From Bog-159 sp963785255 (GTDB lineage Bacteria; Acidobacteriota; Terriglobia; Bryobacterales; Bryobacteraceae): 64,000 bases of DNA. The stretch covers positions 248,001-312,000 of the forward strand of contig CAWAUR010000009.1 in NCBI GenBank assembly GCA_963785255.1, in the 5' to 3' direction. Below the pieces are notes generated by a model, which was not told the origin of the DNA, did not search any database, and saw nothing but the letters and a program-made list of their open reading frames with translations. The position numbers and the translations under genes are program-made. This document shows, piece after piece, positions 26,201-34,068 of this stretch. Each line of letters begins with the position of its first letter. Position 1 is the stretch's first letter.

Positions 26201-26677
26201 ATGACCGTAGACGAGATTCGCGAACTGATCCAGCTCACCACCGATACCGGCATCGACGAACTGGAGGTGCAGCGCGGCGACAACCGCGTGCGCATCCGCC
26301 GCTCGGCTTCCGGCCAGCAGGGGATGGTGTACGCGCAACCTGTCGCGCACATGCCCCCGCCGCCTCGGGAAGCGCCCGCCGCGCCCGCGGCTCCCGCCGC
26401 GAAAGAGGCGCCCAAGGAACCCGGCGCCGATCCCAACGTTTTTCTGCAGAAATCGCCCATTGTCGGCACATTCTACGAATCCTCCGCGCCCGGATCGCCT
26501 CCGTTCGTGCGCGTGGGCGAGCGCGTGCAAGCCGGCAAGATCCTGTGCATTATCGAATCCATGAAGCTGATGAACGAGATCGAGGCCGAAGTTTCCGGGA
26601 TCGTCGAAAGCAAGCTGGTGATGAACGGACAGCCCGTGGAGTACGGGGAGGCCCTGTTTGCCATCCGCTCCGTTTAA
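26201..26677 (+). CDS. accB: Biotin carboxyl carrier protein of acetyl-CoA carboxylase
   Basis: 158 residues. N-terminal MTVDEIRELIQLTTDTGIDE matches AccB; a proline/alanine linker (about 50-85) leads to the biotinyl domain with ESMKLMNE, biotin lysine Lys122. It carries the carboxyl group from AccC to the carboxyltransferase for malonyl-CoA synthesis. The 3' end overlaps accC by 20 bp. The carboxyltransferase genes accA and accD are not in the window. Confidence 0.93.
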   Translation: MTVDEIRELIQLTTDTGIDELEVQRGDNRVRIRRSASGQQGMVYAQPVAHMPPPPREAPAAPAAPAAKEAPKEPGADPNVFLQKSPIVGTFYESSAPGSPPFVRVGERVQAGKILCIIESMKLMNEIEAEVSGIVESKLVMNGQPVEYGEALFAIRSV

Positions 26678-28028
26678 GAAAATTCTGATCGCCAACCGCG
26701 GGGAGATCGCCCTGCGCGTGGTGTGCGCGTGCAAGGAACTGGGCATCCACACCGTAGCGGTCTACTCGGAACCCGACCGCCACAGCCTGCACGTGCGCTT
26801 CGCCGATGAAGCCGTCTGTATCGGACCGGCCAAGAGCGCGCGCAGCTATCTGGATATTCCGTCGATCGTGAGCGCGGCGGAGATCACCGGCGCGGAAGCC
26901 ATCCATCCGGGCTACGGATTCCTGAGCGAGAACGCGGGCTTCGCGGAAGTATGCGAAGTTTCCGGGCTGAAGTTCATAGGGCCGCGGCCGGACGTGATCC
27001 GGCTGATGGGTGTGAAAGAGCGCGCGCGAGCCTTCATGCGCGACGCGGGCGTGCCCATCCTGCCCGGATCGCCCGGGATTTTGAAGACCGCCGAGGAAGC
27101 CATCGAAGTGGCCGGCGGCATCGGTTTTCCGGTGATTGTGAAAGCTTCGGCGGGCGGCGGCGGACGGGGCATGCGCATCGTGAACGAGGCATCCGAACTG
27201 GAGCCGCTGTTCAATTCGGCGCAGCAGGAAGCCGGCGCGGCGTTCGGCTGTCCGGATGTCTACGTGGAAAAGTACGTGCGCGCGCCGCGGCATATCGAAT
27301 TTCAAGTGCTGGCCGATGAACGCGGGTGCGTGGAGATTCTGGGCGAGCGCGAATGCAGCATTCAGCGGCGGCATCAGAAACTGCTGGAGGAGTCGCCTTC
27401 GCCGGTGATGAATCCGGAGTTGCGCCAGAAGATGGCGGCCACGTTGAAGGAAGCGCTGGGCGCGGCCGGATACACTAACGCGGGCACTGTGGAGTTCCTG
27501 ATGGATGAAGGCGGGCAGTTGTACTTCATGGAAGTGAACGCGCGCATCCAGGTGGAGCATCCCGTGACCGAATATGTGACCGGGATCGACCTGGTGAAGA
27601 GCCAGATCCGTATCGCGGCGGGCGAGCCGTTAGAGGACGTGATCTCGCTGCCCATCGAGATGCGCGGCCACGCCATTGAGTGCCGCATCAACGCCGAGAA
27701 TCCGGTGACGTTCACGCCATCGCCGGGACGCATCACGGGATTCAATCCGCCGGGCGGGATCGGCGTGCGCGTGGATACCCTGGCGCACACCGATTGCGTG
27801 ATCACGCCGTATTACGATTCGCTGGTGGCCAAGCTGATAACCTACGGTGGCGACCGGATGGAGGCCATCCACCGCATGCAGCGGGCGCTTGAAATGTTCG
27901 TGGTGGAGGGGATTCACACGTCGATTCCACTGCACCAGCGCATCATGGCGGACTCGGATTTTCAGGCGGGCCGGTTCGATACGAATTTCATCAAGCGGTT
28001 CATGCCTCCCGAGCGCGGCGGACACTGA
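26658..28028 (+). CDS. accC: Biotin carboxylase subunit of acetyl-CoA carboxylase
   Basis: 456 residues; ATP-dependent carboxylation of BCCP biotin. The start is a TTG at 26658 with GGGGAGG upstream and overlaps accB, indicating coupling. Motifs: FKKILIANRGEIALRVVCAC, the ATP-grasp glycine loop ASAGGGGRGMRIV, ERECSIQRRHQKLLEESPSP and EVNARIQVEHPVTEYVTG. All are intact. The end overlaps the next ATG (TGATG). Confidence 0.93.
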   Translation: MPSAPFKKILIANRGEIALRVVCACKELGIHTVAVYSEPDRHSLHVRFADEAVCIGPAKSARSYLDIPSIVSAAEITGAEAIHPGYGFLSENAGFAEVCEVSGLKFIGPRPDVIRLMGVKERARAFMRDAGVPILPGSPGILKTAEEAIEVAGGIGFPVIVKASAGGGGRGMRIVNEASELEPLFNSAQQEAGAAFGCPDVYVEKYVRAPRHIEFQVLADERGCVEILGERECSIQRRHQKLLEESPSPVMNPELRQKMAATLKEALGAAGYTNAGTVEFLMDEGGQLYFMEVNARIQVEHPVTEYVTGIDLVKSQIRIAAGEPLEDVISLPIEMRGHAIECRINAENPVTFTPSPGRITGFNPPGGIGVRVDTLAHTDCVITPYYDSLVAKLITYGGDRMEAIHRMQRALEMFVVEGIHTSIPLHQRIMADSDFQAGRFDTNFIKRFMPPERGGH

Positions 28029-28330
28029 TGCGCCTGCGCACCGCCAGGGACCGGCTGAAGATCGAGCACAGCATCATCGATGGCGTGCGCGAGATCCTGG
28101 AGCGGGCGCTGGCGGAGACGCCGGAGATCCGGTCGATTATTCCGGGTGTGATCCGCCCGGTGCGGGATGCGCGCGGTCCGGTGAAGGTGCACGTTACGGT
28201 ACCGGTGCAGAACGGCTGGAAAGCGATCGCCCTGAGCGCGGGGGCGCGGCAGGAGTTGTTCATCAGCACGGCGCTTTCGAAGGAGGATGTGGAGCGGGCG
28301 CTGGAGCGGGCGGGCGCGGTGGTTGCATGA
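28028..28330 (+). CDS. Small DUF2103-like protein
   Basis: 100 residues, start overlapping the accC stop. Contains KIEHSIIDGVREILERAL, IRSIIPGVIRPVRDARG and GWKAIALSAGARQELFIST, which I match with limited certainty to the DUF2103 family, described as putative metal-binding proteins. The cysteines of some members are absent. Coupling to accC suggests co-expression but not a function in fatty acid synthesis. Confidence 0.55.
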   Translation: MRLRTARDRLKIEHSIIDGVREILERALAETPEIRSIIPGVIRPVRDARGPVKVHVTVPVQNGWKAIALSAGARQELFISTALSKEDVERALERAGAVVA

Positions 28331-28370
28331 GCAGGCTTGCTATCGCGGGACCCTATGCCCAATCCCCTCC

Positions 28371-28397
28371 AAAAGAAAAGCCCTCCGCAGAGGGCTT
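28371..28397 (-). terminator. Rho-independent terminator of tracrRNA
   Basis: Read on the minus strand: AAGCCCTC TGCG GAGGGCTT followed by TTCTTTT. Eight-bp stem with a T-rich tail, at the right distance for a 110-120-nt tracrRNA. Confidence 0.88.
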
Positions 28398-28486
28398 GAT
28401 TTCAGGGCGCTGTATCAGCGTAGCCTGACGCGAGCAAAAGCCCGCTTATTGAGATAAGCTCGGGCAATCGCTGCTTGGATACACTA
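28371..28486 (-). ncRNA. tracrRNA of the type II-C CRISPR system
   Basis: Found by complementarity to the repeat. 28468-28485 on the minus strand reads AGTGTATCCAAGCAGCGA, identical to 18 bases of the array plus strand and so able to pair perfectly with the 3' half of a crRNA repeat transcribed from the minus strand. The next bases continue pairing: CCCG with CGGG, and AUCUCAAU (28448-28455) with the repeat start GUUGGGGU using G-U pairs. After the anti-repeat come a nexus-like hairpin (GCGGGC TTTT GCTCGC), a stem with CGCTG ATA CAGCG inside CAGG/CCTG, then the terminator. It is divergent from cas9 and starts at the anti-repeat itself. Confidence 0.9.
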
Positions 28487-28491
28487 AGACA

Positions 28492-28520
28492 TTTATAATT
28501 TAATCTAATCGGGTTGTCAA
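28492..28520 (-). promoter_or_regulatory. tracrRNA promoter
   Basis: Minus strand: TTGACA (28520-28515), 17-bp spacer, TATAAA (28497-28492). The first anti-repeat base lies 7 bp beyond the -10, so transcription should start at or just before it. It is the best sigma70-type promoter visible in the window. Confidence 0.88.
28494..28499 (+). promoter_or_regulatory. Possible cas9 promoter -10, overlapping the tracrRNA -10
   Basis: Plus strand TATAAT at 28494-28499 overlaps the minus-strand -10 by 4 bp. No good -35 lies at 17 bp (the position falls in the anti-repeat); TTGGAT at 28475 is too close. It would leave a leader of about 26 nt before the cas9 ATG. Confidence 0.4.
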
Positions 28521-28531
28521 GAGTATAGTAA

Positions 28532-31500
28532 ATGGTTATGGCGGACTTGGCCAAATACATACTCGGAATCGATTTAGGCTCTAACTCGCTGGGCTGGGCT
28601 GCCCTAAGTTGCGAGGGCGAGAGGCCGGCTGGAATCCTGGCCTCCGGTGTACGCGTGTTCGCCGCCGGCGCGGCGGGACTGGACAGGGGTAGAGACGAAT
28701 CCAACGCGGCAGCGAGGCGGGTGGCGCGGCTGCAGAGGCGGCAGACAGACCGGCGGCGGCGGCGAATCGGCAAGATCTACAATATGATCGCGGCCTTCGG
28801 GATGCTGCCCCCAGCGAAGTCGGCGGAGGGCCGCATGCACGCGCTAACTGAGCTCGATCAGACCCTGAGTAAGAAGTTCGGGGCCGACGAGAAGCTCCCG
28901 TACCTCCTGCGTGCGCTCGCCCTCGACAAGCCACTTGAACCCTTCGAGACGGGGCGGGCGCTCTTTCATTTGGCGCAACGCAGAGGGTTCATTTCAAACC
29001 GAAAATCCAGGAAGGAGTCCGACGACGAGCGCGGCAAGGTGAAGTCGGGCATAACGACCTTAGCAGGGGAAATAAAGGGATCAGGCGCGAGGACGCTCGG
29101 AGAATTTTTCGCGAGATGCGATCCACGCGAGACGCGAATCCGCGGCCGATACACGTCGCGTCAAATGTACCTCGACGAGTTCGACGCGGTCTGGTCCGGG
29201 CAGCGGGTGCACCACCCTAGCCTGATGACCGATGAGCGGCAGATCCAGCTAAAGCGGGCAATCTTCTTCCAACGCCCGTTGAGGGATCAGAGAGATCAAA
29301 TCGGGGACTGCGACCTGGAACCTACGCAGAAACGGGCCCCGGTGTGGCACCCGCTGGCACAGCGCCTCCGTCTGCTGCAAGAAGTCAACCACATGAGGCT
29401 GGTTGACGGTACGGGGGCCTCACGCGCCCTCGACCGTGAGGAGAGACCGCTAGTAATCGCGAGGCTGGAGTGCGGCGATATGCCCCTCAGGGAGCTGCGC
29501 AAACTGCTGGGGCTGGGGCGGAGCGTCGACATCAACCTTGACCGCGGGGGCAAGAAGGCGCTGATCGGCGATCGAACGGCTGAGAAAATGCGCGAGGTGT
29601 TCCAGCACCATTGGGACGCGATGACAGGCGACGAACGATTGGAGGCGATAAGCGATCTCGCAGGCGATCTGGACGACCGCTCACTCGCGGAAAAGGCCTC
29701 GACGAGGTGGGGGCTTAACGAATTAAACGCGGACCGGTACCCAGAGGTCGCTCTGGAAACGGGCAAGTATTTGAGCCTTTCGCTTAAGGCAATTGGGCGG
29801 CTCCTGCCGCACCTCGAGCAGGGCTGCGATATAGCCACTGCCCGAAAGAGGGAGTACCCCGAGGTCTTTCGGACTGAGGTCCGCGACCTTCTGCCAAAGG
29901 TGGATGACCTCAAGGACATTCGCAACCCGGCGGTTCGCCGCTCGCTCAGCGAGCTACGCAAGGTCGTGAACGCTCTGATCCGGCGGTACGGAAAGCCGAT
30001 GGAGATACACATAGAGTTGGCGCGGGAGTTGAAGGCCCCGGCGCCGGAACGCCGGCTGAAGTGGGACCGAATGAGGCGGCTGGAGGACGAGCGCAGTGAG
30101 GCCGCCGCGCGGCTGCTGAGGGAGGTAGGAGACCCGAAGCCGAGCGCCGCCGATATCGAAAAGTGGAGACTGGCCGACGAGTGCAACTGGCGTTGTGCGT
30201 ATACGCGCAGGGGGTTTAGCAAGCAGCAACTCTTCGGGAGTGGCGAGATCCAGGTGGAACATATCATTCCCTTTCCGCTCTCGCTTGACGACTCGTTCGC
30301 TAATAAAACGCTGGCGTACTCCTCGGCGAATGCGCTTAAGGGGAACCGGACACCGCGGGCGACCTTCGCAGGTACCGCAGAATGGGACGAGATCCTGGAG
30401 GAAGTCCGGCAGTTTAAGGGGCCGATGCGGGATCACAAGCTGAAGCGGTTTCAGTGGACCGATGAGCAGGTTGCGGAGATGCTGCAGGATTTCACGGCGC
30501 GCCAGATGAATGATACGCGTTACGCCAGCAGGCTGGCGGCCCGGTACGTCTCGTGCCTGTACGGGGGATTGAGCGACGCGTCGAGCAGGCAGCGGGTCTT
30601 CGTGAGCCCAGGTCAGGTGACGGCCTTCCTGCGCCGTCTCTGGAGCGTTGGTGGACTATTATCCGAAGACGGAAAGAAGACACGCGAGGACCACCGCCAT
30701 CACCTGGTGGACGCAGTCACCGTCGCTCTCACAGGACCGAAGTGGGTCAAACGCCTCGCGGAGGCGGCCAGCCAAGCCCAAGCCGCCGGGCGAAGGAAGT
30801 TCGCGAGCATTGAGGCGCCGTGGGCGGGTTTCGCGGAGCAGGTTCGGGCCGAATTAGATCGGACCGTGGTTTCGATGAGGGTTGACCGCAAGGTGCGGGG
30901 CCCGTTGCACAAGGAGACGTACTATGGCTTGATCGGCGGGCCAGATGGGGAACCGAAGACAGTCGTACGGAAGCCGGTGCACGCGTTGTCGATGGCGGAA
31001 GTTGCCCGGATTGTCGACGAGCGTGTGCGCGAGCGGGTCCAGCTTCAGCTAAATCTCCTTCAGCAGGGGGGCGCGGAGAATACCAGAAAGCTAGAGAATA
31101 ATTGGCCGACTCTGCCCACTCGCGAGGGAGGCGAGGTTTCGATCAAAAGGGTGCGCATCTGCATCGACAAGAAGCCTCGGCCCGTTGGCGCAGGGCCACG
31201 TCGGCGGAACGTAGTCGGCGGCGATTTCCACCATTTTGAGATCTTTAAGCACACCGATTCACGCACGGGGCGAGTTAAGTTCGGGCGCGCCGCAGTGAGC
31301 ATCCAGGAGGCCATGGAACGCGTGAAAAACCACCAGCCGGTGGTCAGGCGCGACCACGGGGACGGCGCCGAGTTCCTATTCTCGATCGCCAAAGATGAGG
31401 TTCTGGAAATCGAGAGACAGGGGGTGCGCTCCCTGGTCCGAGTGCGCACGCTAGAAGCGAACGACGGGCGGATTGGCTTTAGCGCTCTCACCGACGCCCG

Positions 31501-31621
31501 CCCGTGGATCGAGAAGAACAAGAACCGCGAACGCCTCACGGTCCCGCGGCTAATGGCGGAGCTGAAGTGCCAGAAGGTCTCGGTTTCTCCGCTCGGCGAG
31601 GTGCGCTATTGCCGTGAGTGA
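28532..31621 (+). CDS. cas9: Cas9 endonuclease, compact type II-C
   Basis: 1029 residues. RuvC-I: YILGIDLGSNSLGWA with Asp14. Arginine-rich bridge helix: ARRVARLQRRQTDRRRRRIG. RuvC-II: MEIHIELARELK with Glu495. HNH: IQVEHIIPFPLSLDDSFANK with His577, followed by LKGNRTP. RuvC-III: EDHRHHLVDAVTVAL with His723/724 and Asp727. The remaining 300 residues are the WED/PAM-interacting part. All nuclease residues are present, so double-strand DNA cleavage guided by crRNA:tracrRNA is expected. Small size and absence of csn2 or cas4 put it in II-C. Start: ATG 28532; ATG 28538 is an alternative. The stop overlaps cas1 by 8 bp. Confidence 0.96.
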   Translation: MVMADLAKYILGIDLGSNSLGWAALSCEGERPAGILASGVRVFAAGAAGLDRGRDESNAAARRVARLQRRQTDRRRRRIGKIYNMIAAFGMLPPAKSAEGRMHALTELDQTLSKKFGADEKLPYLLRALALDKPLEPFETGRALFHLAQRRGFISNRKSRKESDDERGKVKSGITTLAGEIKGSGARTLGEFFARCDPRETRIRGRYTSRQMYLDEFDAVWSGQRVHHPSLMTDERQIQLKRAIFFQRPLRDQRDQIGDCDLEPTQKRAPVWHPLAQRLRLLQEVNHMRLVDGTGASRALDREERPLVIARLECGDMPLRELRKLLGLGRSVDINLDRGGKKALIGDRTAEKMREVFQHHWDAMTGDERLEAISDLAGDLDDRSLAEKASTRWGLNELNADRYPEVALETGKYLSLSLKAIGRLLPHLEQGCDIATARKREYPEVFRTEVRDLLPKVDDLKDIRNPAVRRSLSELRKVVNALIRRYGKPMEIHIELARELKAPAPERRLKWDRMRRLEDERSEAAARLLREVGDPKPSAADIEKWRLADECNWRCAYTRRGFSKQQLFGSGEIQVEHIIPFPLSLDDSFANKTLAYSSANALKGNRTPRATFAGTAEWDEILEEVRQFKGPMRDHKLKRFQWTDEQVAEMLQDFTARQMNDTRYASRLAARYVSCLYGGLSDASSRQRVFVSPGQVTAFLRRLWSVGGLLSEDGKKTREDHRHHLVDAVTVALTGPKWVKRLAEAASQAQAAGRRKFASIEAPWAGFAEQVRAELDRTVVSMRVDRKVRGPLHKETYYGLIGGPDGEPKTVVRKPVHALSMAEVARIVDERVRERVQLQLNLLQQGGAENTRKLENNWPTLPTREGGEVSIKRVRICIDKKPRPVGAGPRRRNVVGGDFHHFEIFKHTDSRTGRVKFGRAAVSIQEAMERVKNHQPVVRRDHGDGAEFLFSIAKDEVLEIERQGVRSLVRVRTLEANDGRIGFSALTDARPWIEKNKNRERLTVPRLMAELKCQKVSVSPLGEVRYCRE

Positions 31622-32516
31622 CCGGCTGATCGACATCTCCGAGTCTGGCGCGGTGCTAAGCCTCGAGGATGGGCTCCTGGCGATCCGGCCTAGCGGGCAG
31701 CCCAAGCAGGTGGTCCCGCTGTCCGAGATCGGCGCCTTGGTGACTAGCCATAGGAACGTGGTTTTTACACAGAGCCTGCTGGCGGCGCTAGGCAAGTCGG
31801 GCGTCACGGTCGTGTGCTGCGACGAGCGCCACCATCCTGCGTCGATGCTGTTGCCGCTCGACTCGCACTTCACGCAGGCCGAGCGCTTCCGGGCACAGGC
31901 AGACGCCACACAGCCGATGAAAAAGCGCATATGGCAAGAAATCGTGCGCGCCAAGCTGGAGATGCAGGCTAGGGTGCTGTTGTTACTGCACGGCGCCGAC
32001 GCCGGGCTGCCGCAACTCGCGCGTCGGGTGCGCTCGGGGGACCCCGACAACATCGAGGCGACGGCAGCCCAACGCTATTGGCCCCTGCTTTTCGGAGACA
32101 CAGCATTCCGCCGTGGGAATGAGCAGGACAAGCGGAATGCAATGCTCAACTATGGGTACGCGGTCCTACGAGCGGTGACTGCGCGCGCGATCTGCGCAAG
32201 CGGACTTCACCCCTCCTTTGGCGTAAACCACCGCAATCGGTACAACGCCTTCTGCCTCGCCGACGATCTTATGGAGCCGGCGCGTCCGCTCGTGGATTAT
32301 CGCGTGGCGGACCTTTGCCGGGGTTGGCCGCCCGGGGAATGGGGCCTTAACAAGACTGCCAAGCTTACGCTGCTCGCAGCCGTGGGCGGCCGGTACGAGA
32401 GCAACGGCGAGCAGCGCACCCTGTTCGATGTCACTGCGCGCCGGGCCCAGAACCTGGCGGCGGTCTTCATGGGCGAGAGACGGAGCTTGGACTGTGGGGC
32501 AATCGGAATTAGCTGA
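31614..32516 (+). CDS. cas1: Cas1 integrase, type II-C
   Basis: 300 residues from a GTG at 31614 overlapping the cas9 end. Spacer integration enzyme acting with Cas2. It contains the conserved N-terminal LIDISESGAVLSLEDGLLAI, a glutamate in DNIEATAAQRYWPLLFG, and the His/Glu pair in GLHPSFGVNHRNRYNAFCLA with DDLMEPARPLVD. All metal-binding residues (Glu, His, Glu) appear intact, so the system should be able to acquire spacers. Confidence 0.95.
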   Translation: MSDRLIDISESGAVLSLEDGLLAIRPSGQPKQVVPLSEIGALVTSHRNVVFTQSLLAALGKSGVTVVCCDERHHPASMLLPLDSHFTQAERFRAQADATQPMKKRIWQEIVRAKLEMQARVLLLLHGADAGLPQLARRVRSGDPDNIEATAAQRYWPLLFGDTAFRRGNEQDKRNAMLNYGYAVLRAVTARAICASGLHPSFGVNHRNRYNAFCLADDLMEPARPLVDYRVADLCRGWPPGEWGLNKTAKLTLLAAVGGRYESNGEQRTLFDVTARRAQNLAAVFMGERRSLDCGAIGIS

Positions 32517-32844
32517 TCGATCGTCGGAGTATCGCTCCATGTGGGTGCTCGCTCTGTTCGACCTGCCGATGGATACCAAGGACCAGCGTCGCGAGTACAC
32601 CCACTTTCGCAAGGCGCTCCTGAAGGAGGCCTTCACAATGCTCCAGTACTCAGTCTATGCGCGGCACGGGGCCAGCGAGGAAGCCCTAACCGCAATCCGC
32701 GGCAAGGTGCGGGCGGCGCTGCCGCCGCACGGCCAGGTGCGGATCATTGCCGTAACCGACCACCAATTTGGGAAGATGGAGGTCTACTTTGGAAAAAAAC
32801 GCGTGCCGACCGAAGCGCCGCCGGCACAGCTTATGCTTTTTTGA
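32494..32844 (+). CDS. cas2: Cas2, type II-C
   Basis: 116 residues if the GTG at 32494 is the start: it has GGAG 8 bp upstream and gives MGQSELADRSSEYRSMWVLA, matching II-C Cas2 proteins, which have about 10-15 residues before MW(L/V). The ATG at 32539 would remove these. Core: FDLPMDTKDQRREYTHFRKA, FTMLQYSVYARHGA and DHQFGKMEVYFGKKR. The conserved Asp is present. It overlaps cas1 by 23 bp, so the three cas genes form one translation-coupled operon. Confidence 0.92.
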   Translation: MGQSELADRSSEYRSMWVLALFDLPMDTKDQRREYTHFRKALLKEAFTMLQYSVYARHGASEEALTAIRGKVRAALPPHGQVRIIAVTDHQFGKMEVYFGKKRVPTEAPPAQLMLF

Positions 32845-32861
32845 AAGGCCGCGCGCGATGA

Positions 32862-32892
32862 GCTGCTCGCAAATCATCGATTTGCGAGCAGC
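32862..32892. promoter_or_regulatory. Perfect hairpin at the cas2-side end of the array
   Basis: GCTGCTCGCAAATC, loop ATC, GATTTGCGAGCAGC: a perfect 14-bp stem ending 2 bp before repeat 1. The 50-bp gap between cas2 and the array holds little else. With no T-tract on either strand it is not a standard terminator. It could mark the leader for Cas1-Cas2, or end pre-crRNA read from the minus strand. Confidence 0.75.
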
Positions 32893-32894
32893 CT

Positions 32895-33725
32895 AGTGTA
32901 TCCAAGCAGCGACTCCCGGCAAACCCCAACCGCAGCGTGATCGCGTCGCTCGCGTCAGCGCTAGTGTATCCAAGCAGCGACTCCCGGCAAACCCCAACCG
33001 ACGATGCTCGACGGCTCTGCGTCAGCTGCAGTGTATCCAAGCAGCGACTCCCGGCAAACCCCAACCAGATCACGCGGCACGCGTCATACGTCGGCAAGTG
33101 TATCCAAGCAGCGACTCCCGGCAAACCCCAACGCGGCATGCACGACGCGCAGCCGACGTCGAGTGTATCCAAGCAGCGACTCCCGGCAAACCCCAACGCG
33201 ACAGGTGCGACGCGTACAGCTGCGTGAGTGTATCCAAGCAGCGACTCCCGGCAAACCCCAACCAGCCGTAGGCGCAGTGCCGGCGTACTGAAGTGTATCC
33301 AAGCAGCGACTCCCGGCAAACCCCAACGCCAGGATCGAGCCGTCAATCGCGGCCAAGAGTGTATCCAAGCAGCGACTCCCGGCAAACCCCAACCCCGAAT
33401 CCACGATCACGCGAAGGTCTTCGAGTGTATCCAAGCAGCGACTCCCGGCAAACCCCAACTTTGCTGATGGCTCGCTGGCATTGGTGGACAGTGTATCCAA
33501 GCAGCGACTCCCGGCAAACCCCAACTAGCCAGACCGGAGCGCCGCCATTCTGGTTGAGTGTATCCAAGCAGCGACTCCCGGCAAACCCCAACACAAGACG
33601 CCGCACACCCACACACAAACCGATAGTGTATCCAAGCAGCGACTCCCGGCAAACCCCAACTTCCGGCAAGCCTTCTTCGATTCGGATCTAGTGTATCCAA
33701 GCAGCGACTCCCGGCAACCTCCAAC
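32895..33725 (-). CRISPR. CRISPR array, 13 repeats and 12 spacers, type II-C
   Basis: 36-bp repeat; on the plus strand it begins AGTGTATCCAAGCAGCG and ends GGCAAACCCCAAC. Repeat starts: 32895, 32963, 33030, 33097, 33162, 33227, 33292, 33358, 33424, 33490, 33557, 33625, 33690. Spacers in order are 32, 31, 31, 29, 29, 29, 30, 30, 30, 31, 32 and 29 bp. Repeats 1-12 are identical; repeat 13 has two changes (GGCAACCTCCAAC end), so the distal end is on the right and the leader is probably on the cas2 side. The functional crRNA strand is inferred as minus: repeats then start GTTGGGG, as in other type II arrays, and pair with the tracrRNA. The repeat end TGGATACACT resembles an extended -10, as in Neisseria II-C repeats. 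Confidence 0.96.
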
Positions 33726-33742
33726 CCTCAGCCTACCAGGTC

Positions 33743-33821
33743 GGCGACATCAGGCATCACACCAACCAAACCGGAAAGAGGATGGTGTGATGCCTGATGT
33801 CGCCCGCCGGAATTTTTTTTT
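33743..33821 (+). terminator. Long perfect inverted repeat with T9 after the array
   Basis: A 22-bp arm (33743-33764, starting GGCGACATCAGG) pairs perfectly with 33783-33804, loop 18 bp, followed 8 bp later by nine T (33813-33821). It fits a terminator for plus-strand transcription, though stem length is unusual. It could also be a mobile-element scar. Confidence 0.6.
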
Positions 33822-33885
33822 GCAACCCTATAAACGCCGCCAACTGCCCGACGCGACAATCCCATTTGCGCCAACCGGCAACTGA

Positions 33886-34023
33886 ATTCTCCCCTGCCCC
33901 CGTTGCGGGAATCCGTTGTTCCACTTCATGGGCAGGCGTATGCCGGTCGTTTGCAAGGTTTGCGACACGGACAAATTCGATCGCTTAACGGCTCAGTTCG
34001 AAGCCCTGATGCGCGCTTCCTGA
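33886..34023 (+). pseudogene. Zinc-ribbon protein fragment
   Basis: The frame reads CPRCGNPLFHFMGRRMPVVC then KVCDTDKFDRLTAQFEALMR and stops at 34023. Two CxxC knuckles make a small zinc ribbon. There is a stop codon just upstream and no ATG before the first cysteines, so the start is lost, perhaps by a frameshift near the C-rich stretch at 33891-33900, or an ATT at 33886 is used. Confidence 0.5.
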
Positions 34024-34068
34024 TTGGCCGTTAAAGCTCGCCCGGAGAGCCGCCGATCATCAGGCTGT

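Noticed and set aside
32831..33724. Open frames on both strands across the CRISPR array that encode repeated peptides such as YPSSDSRQTPT or GVCRESLLGYT
   Set aside because: They are translations of the 36-bp repeat; 66-bp repeat-spacer periods keep frames open by chance.
31550..34000. A fourth cas gene (csn2 or cas4) at the CRISPR locus
   Set aside because: No frame other than cas1 and cas2 shows coding character; this supports subtype II-C.
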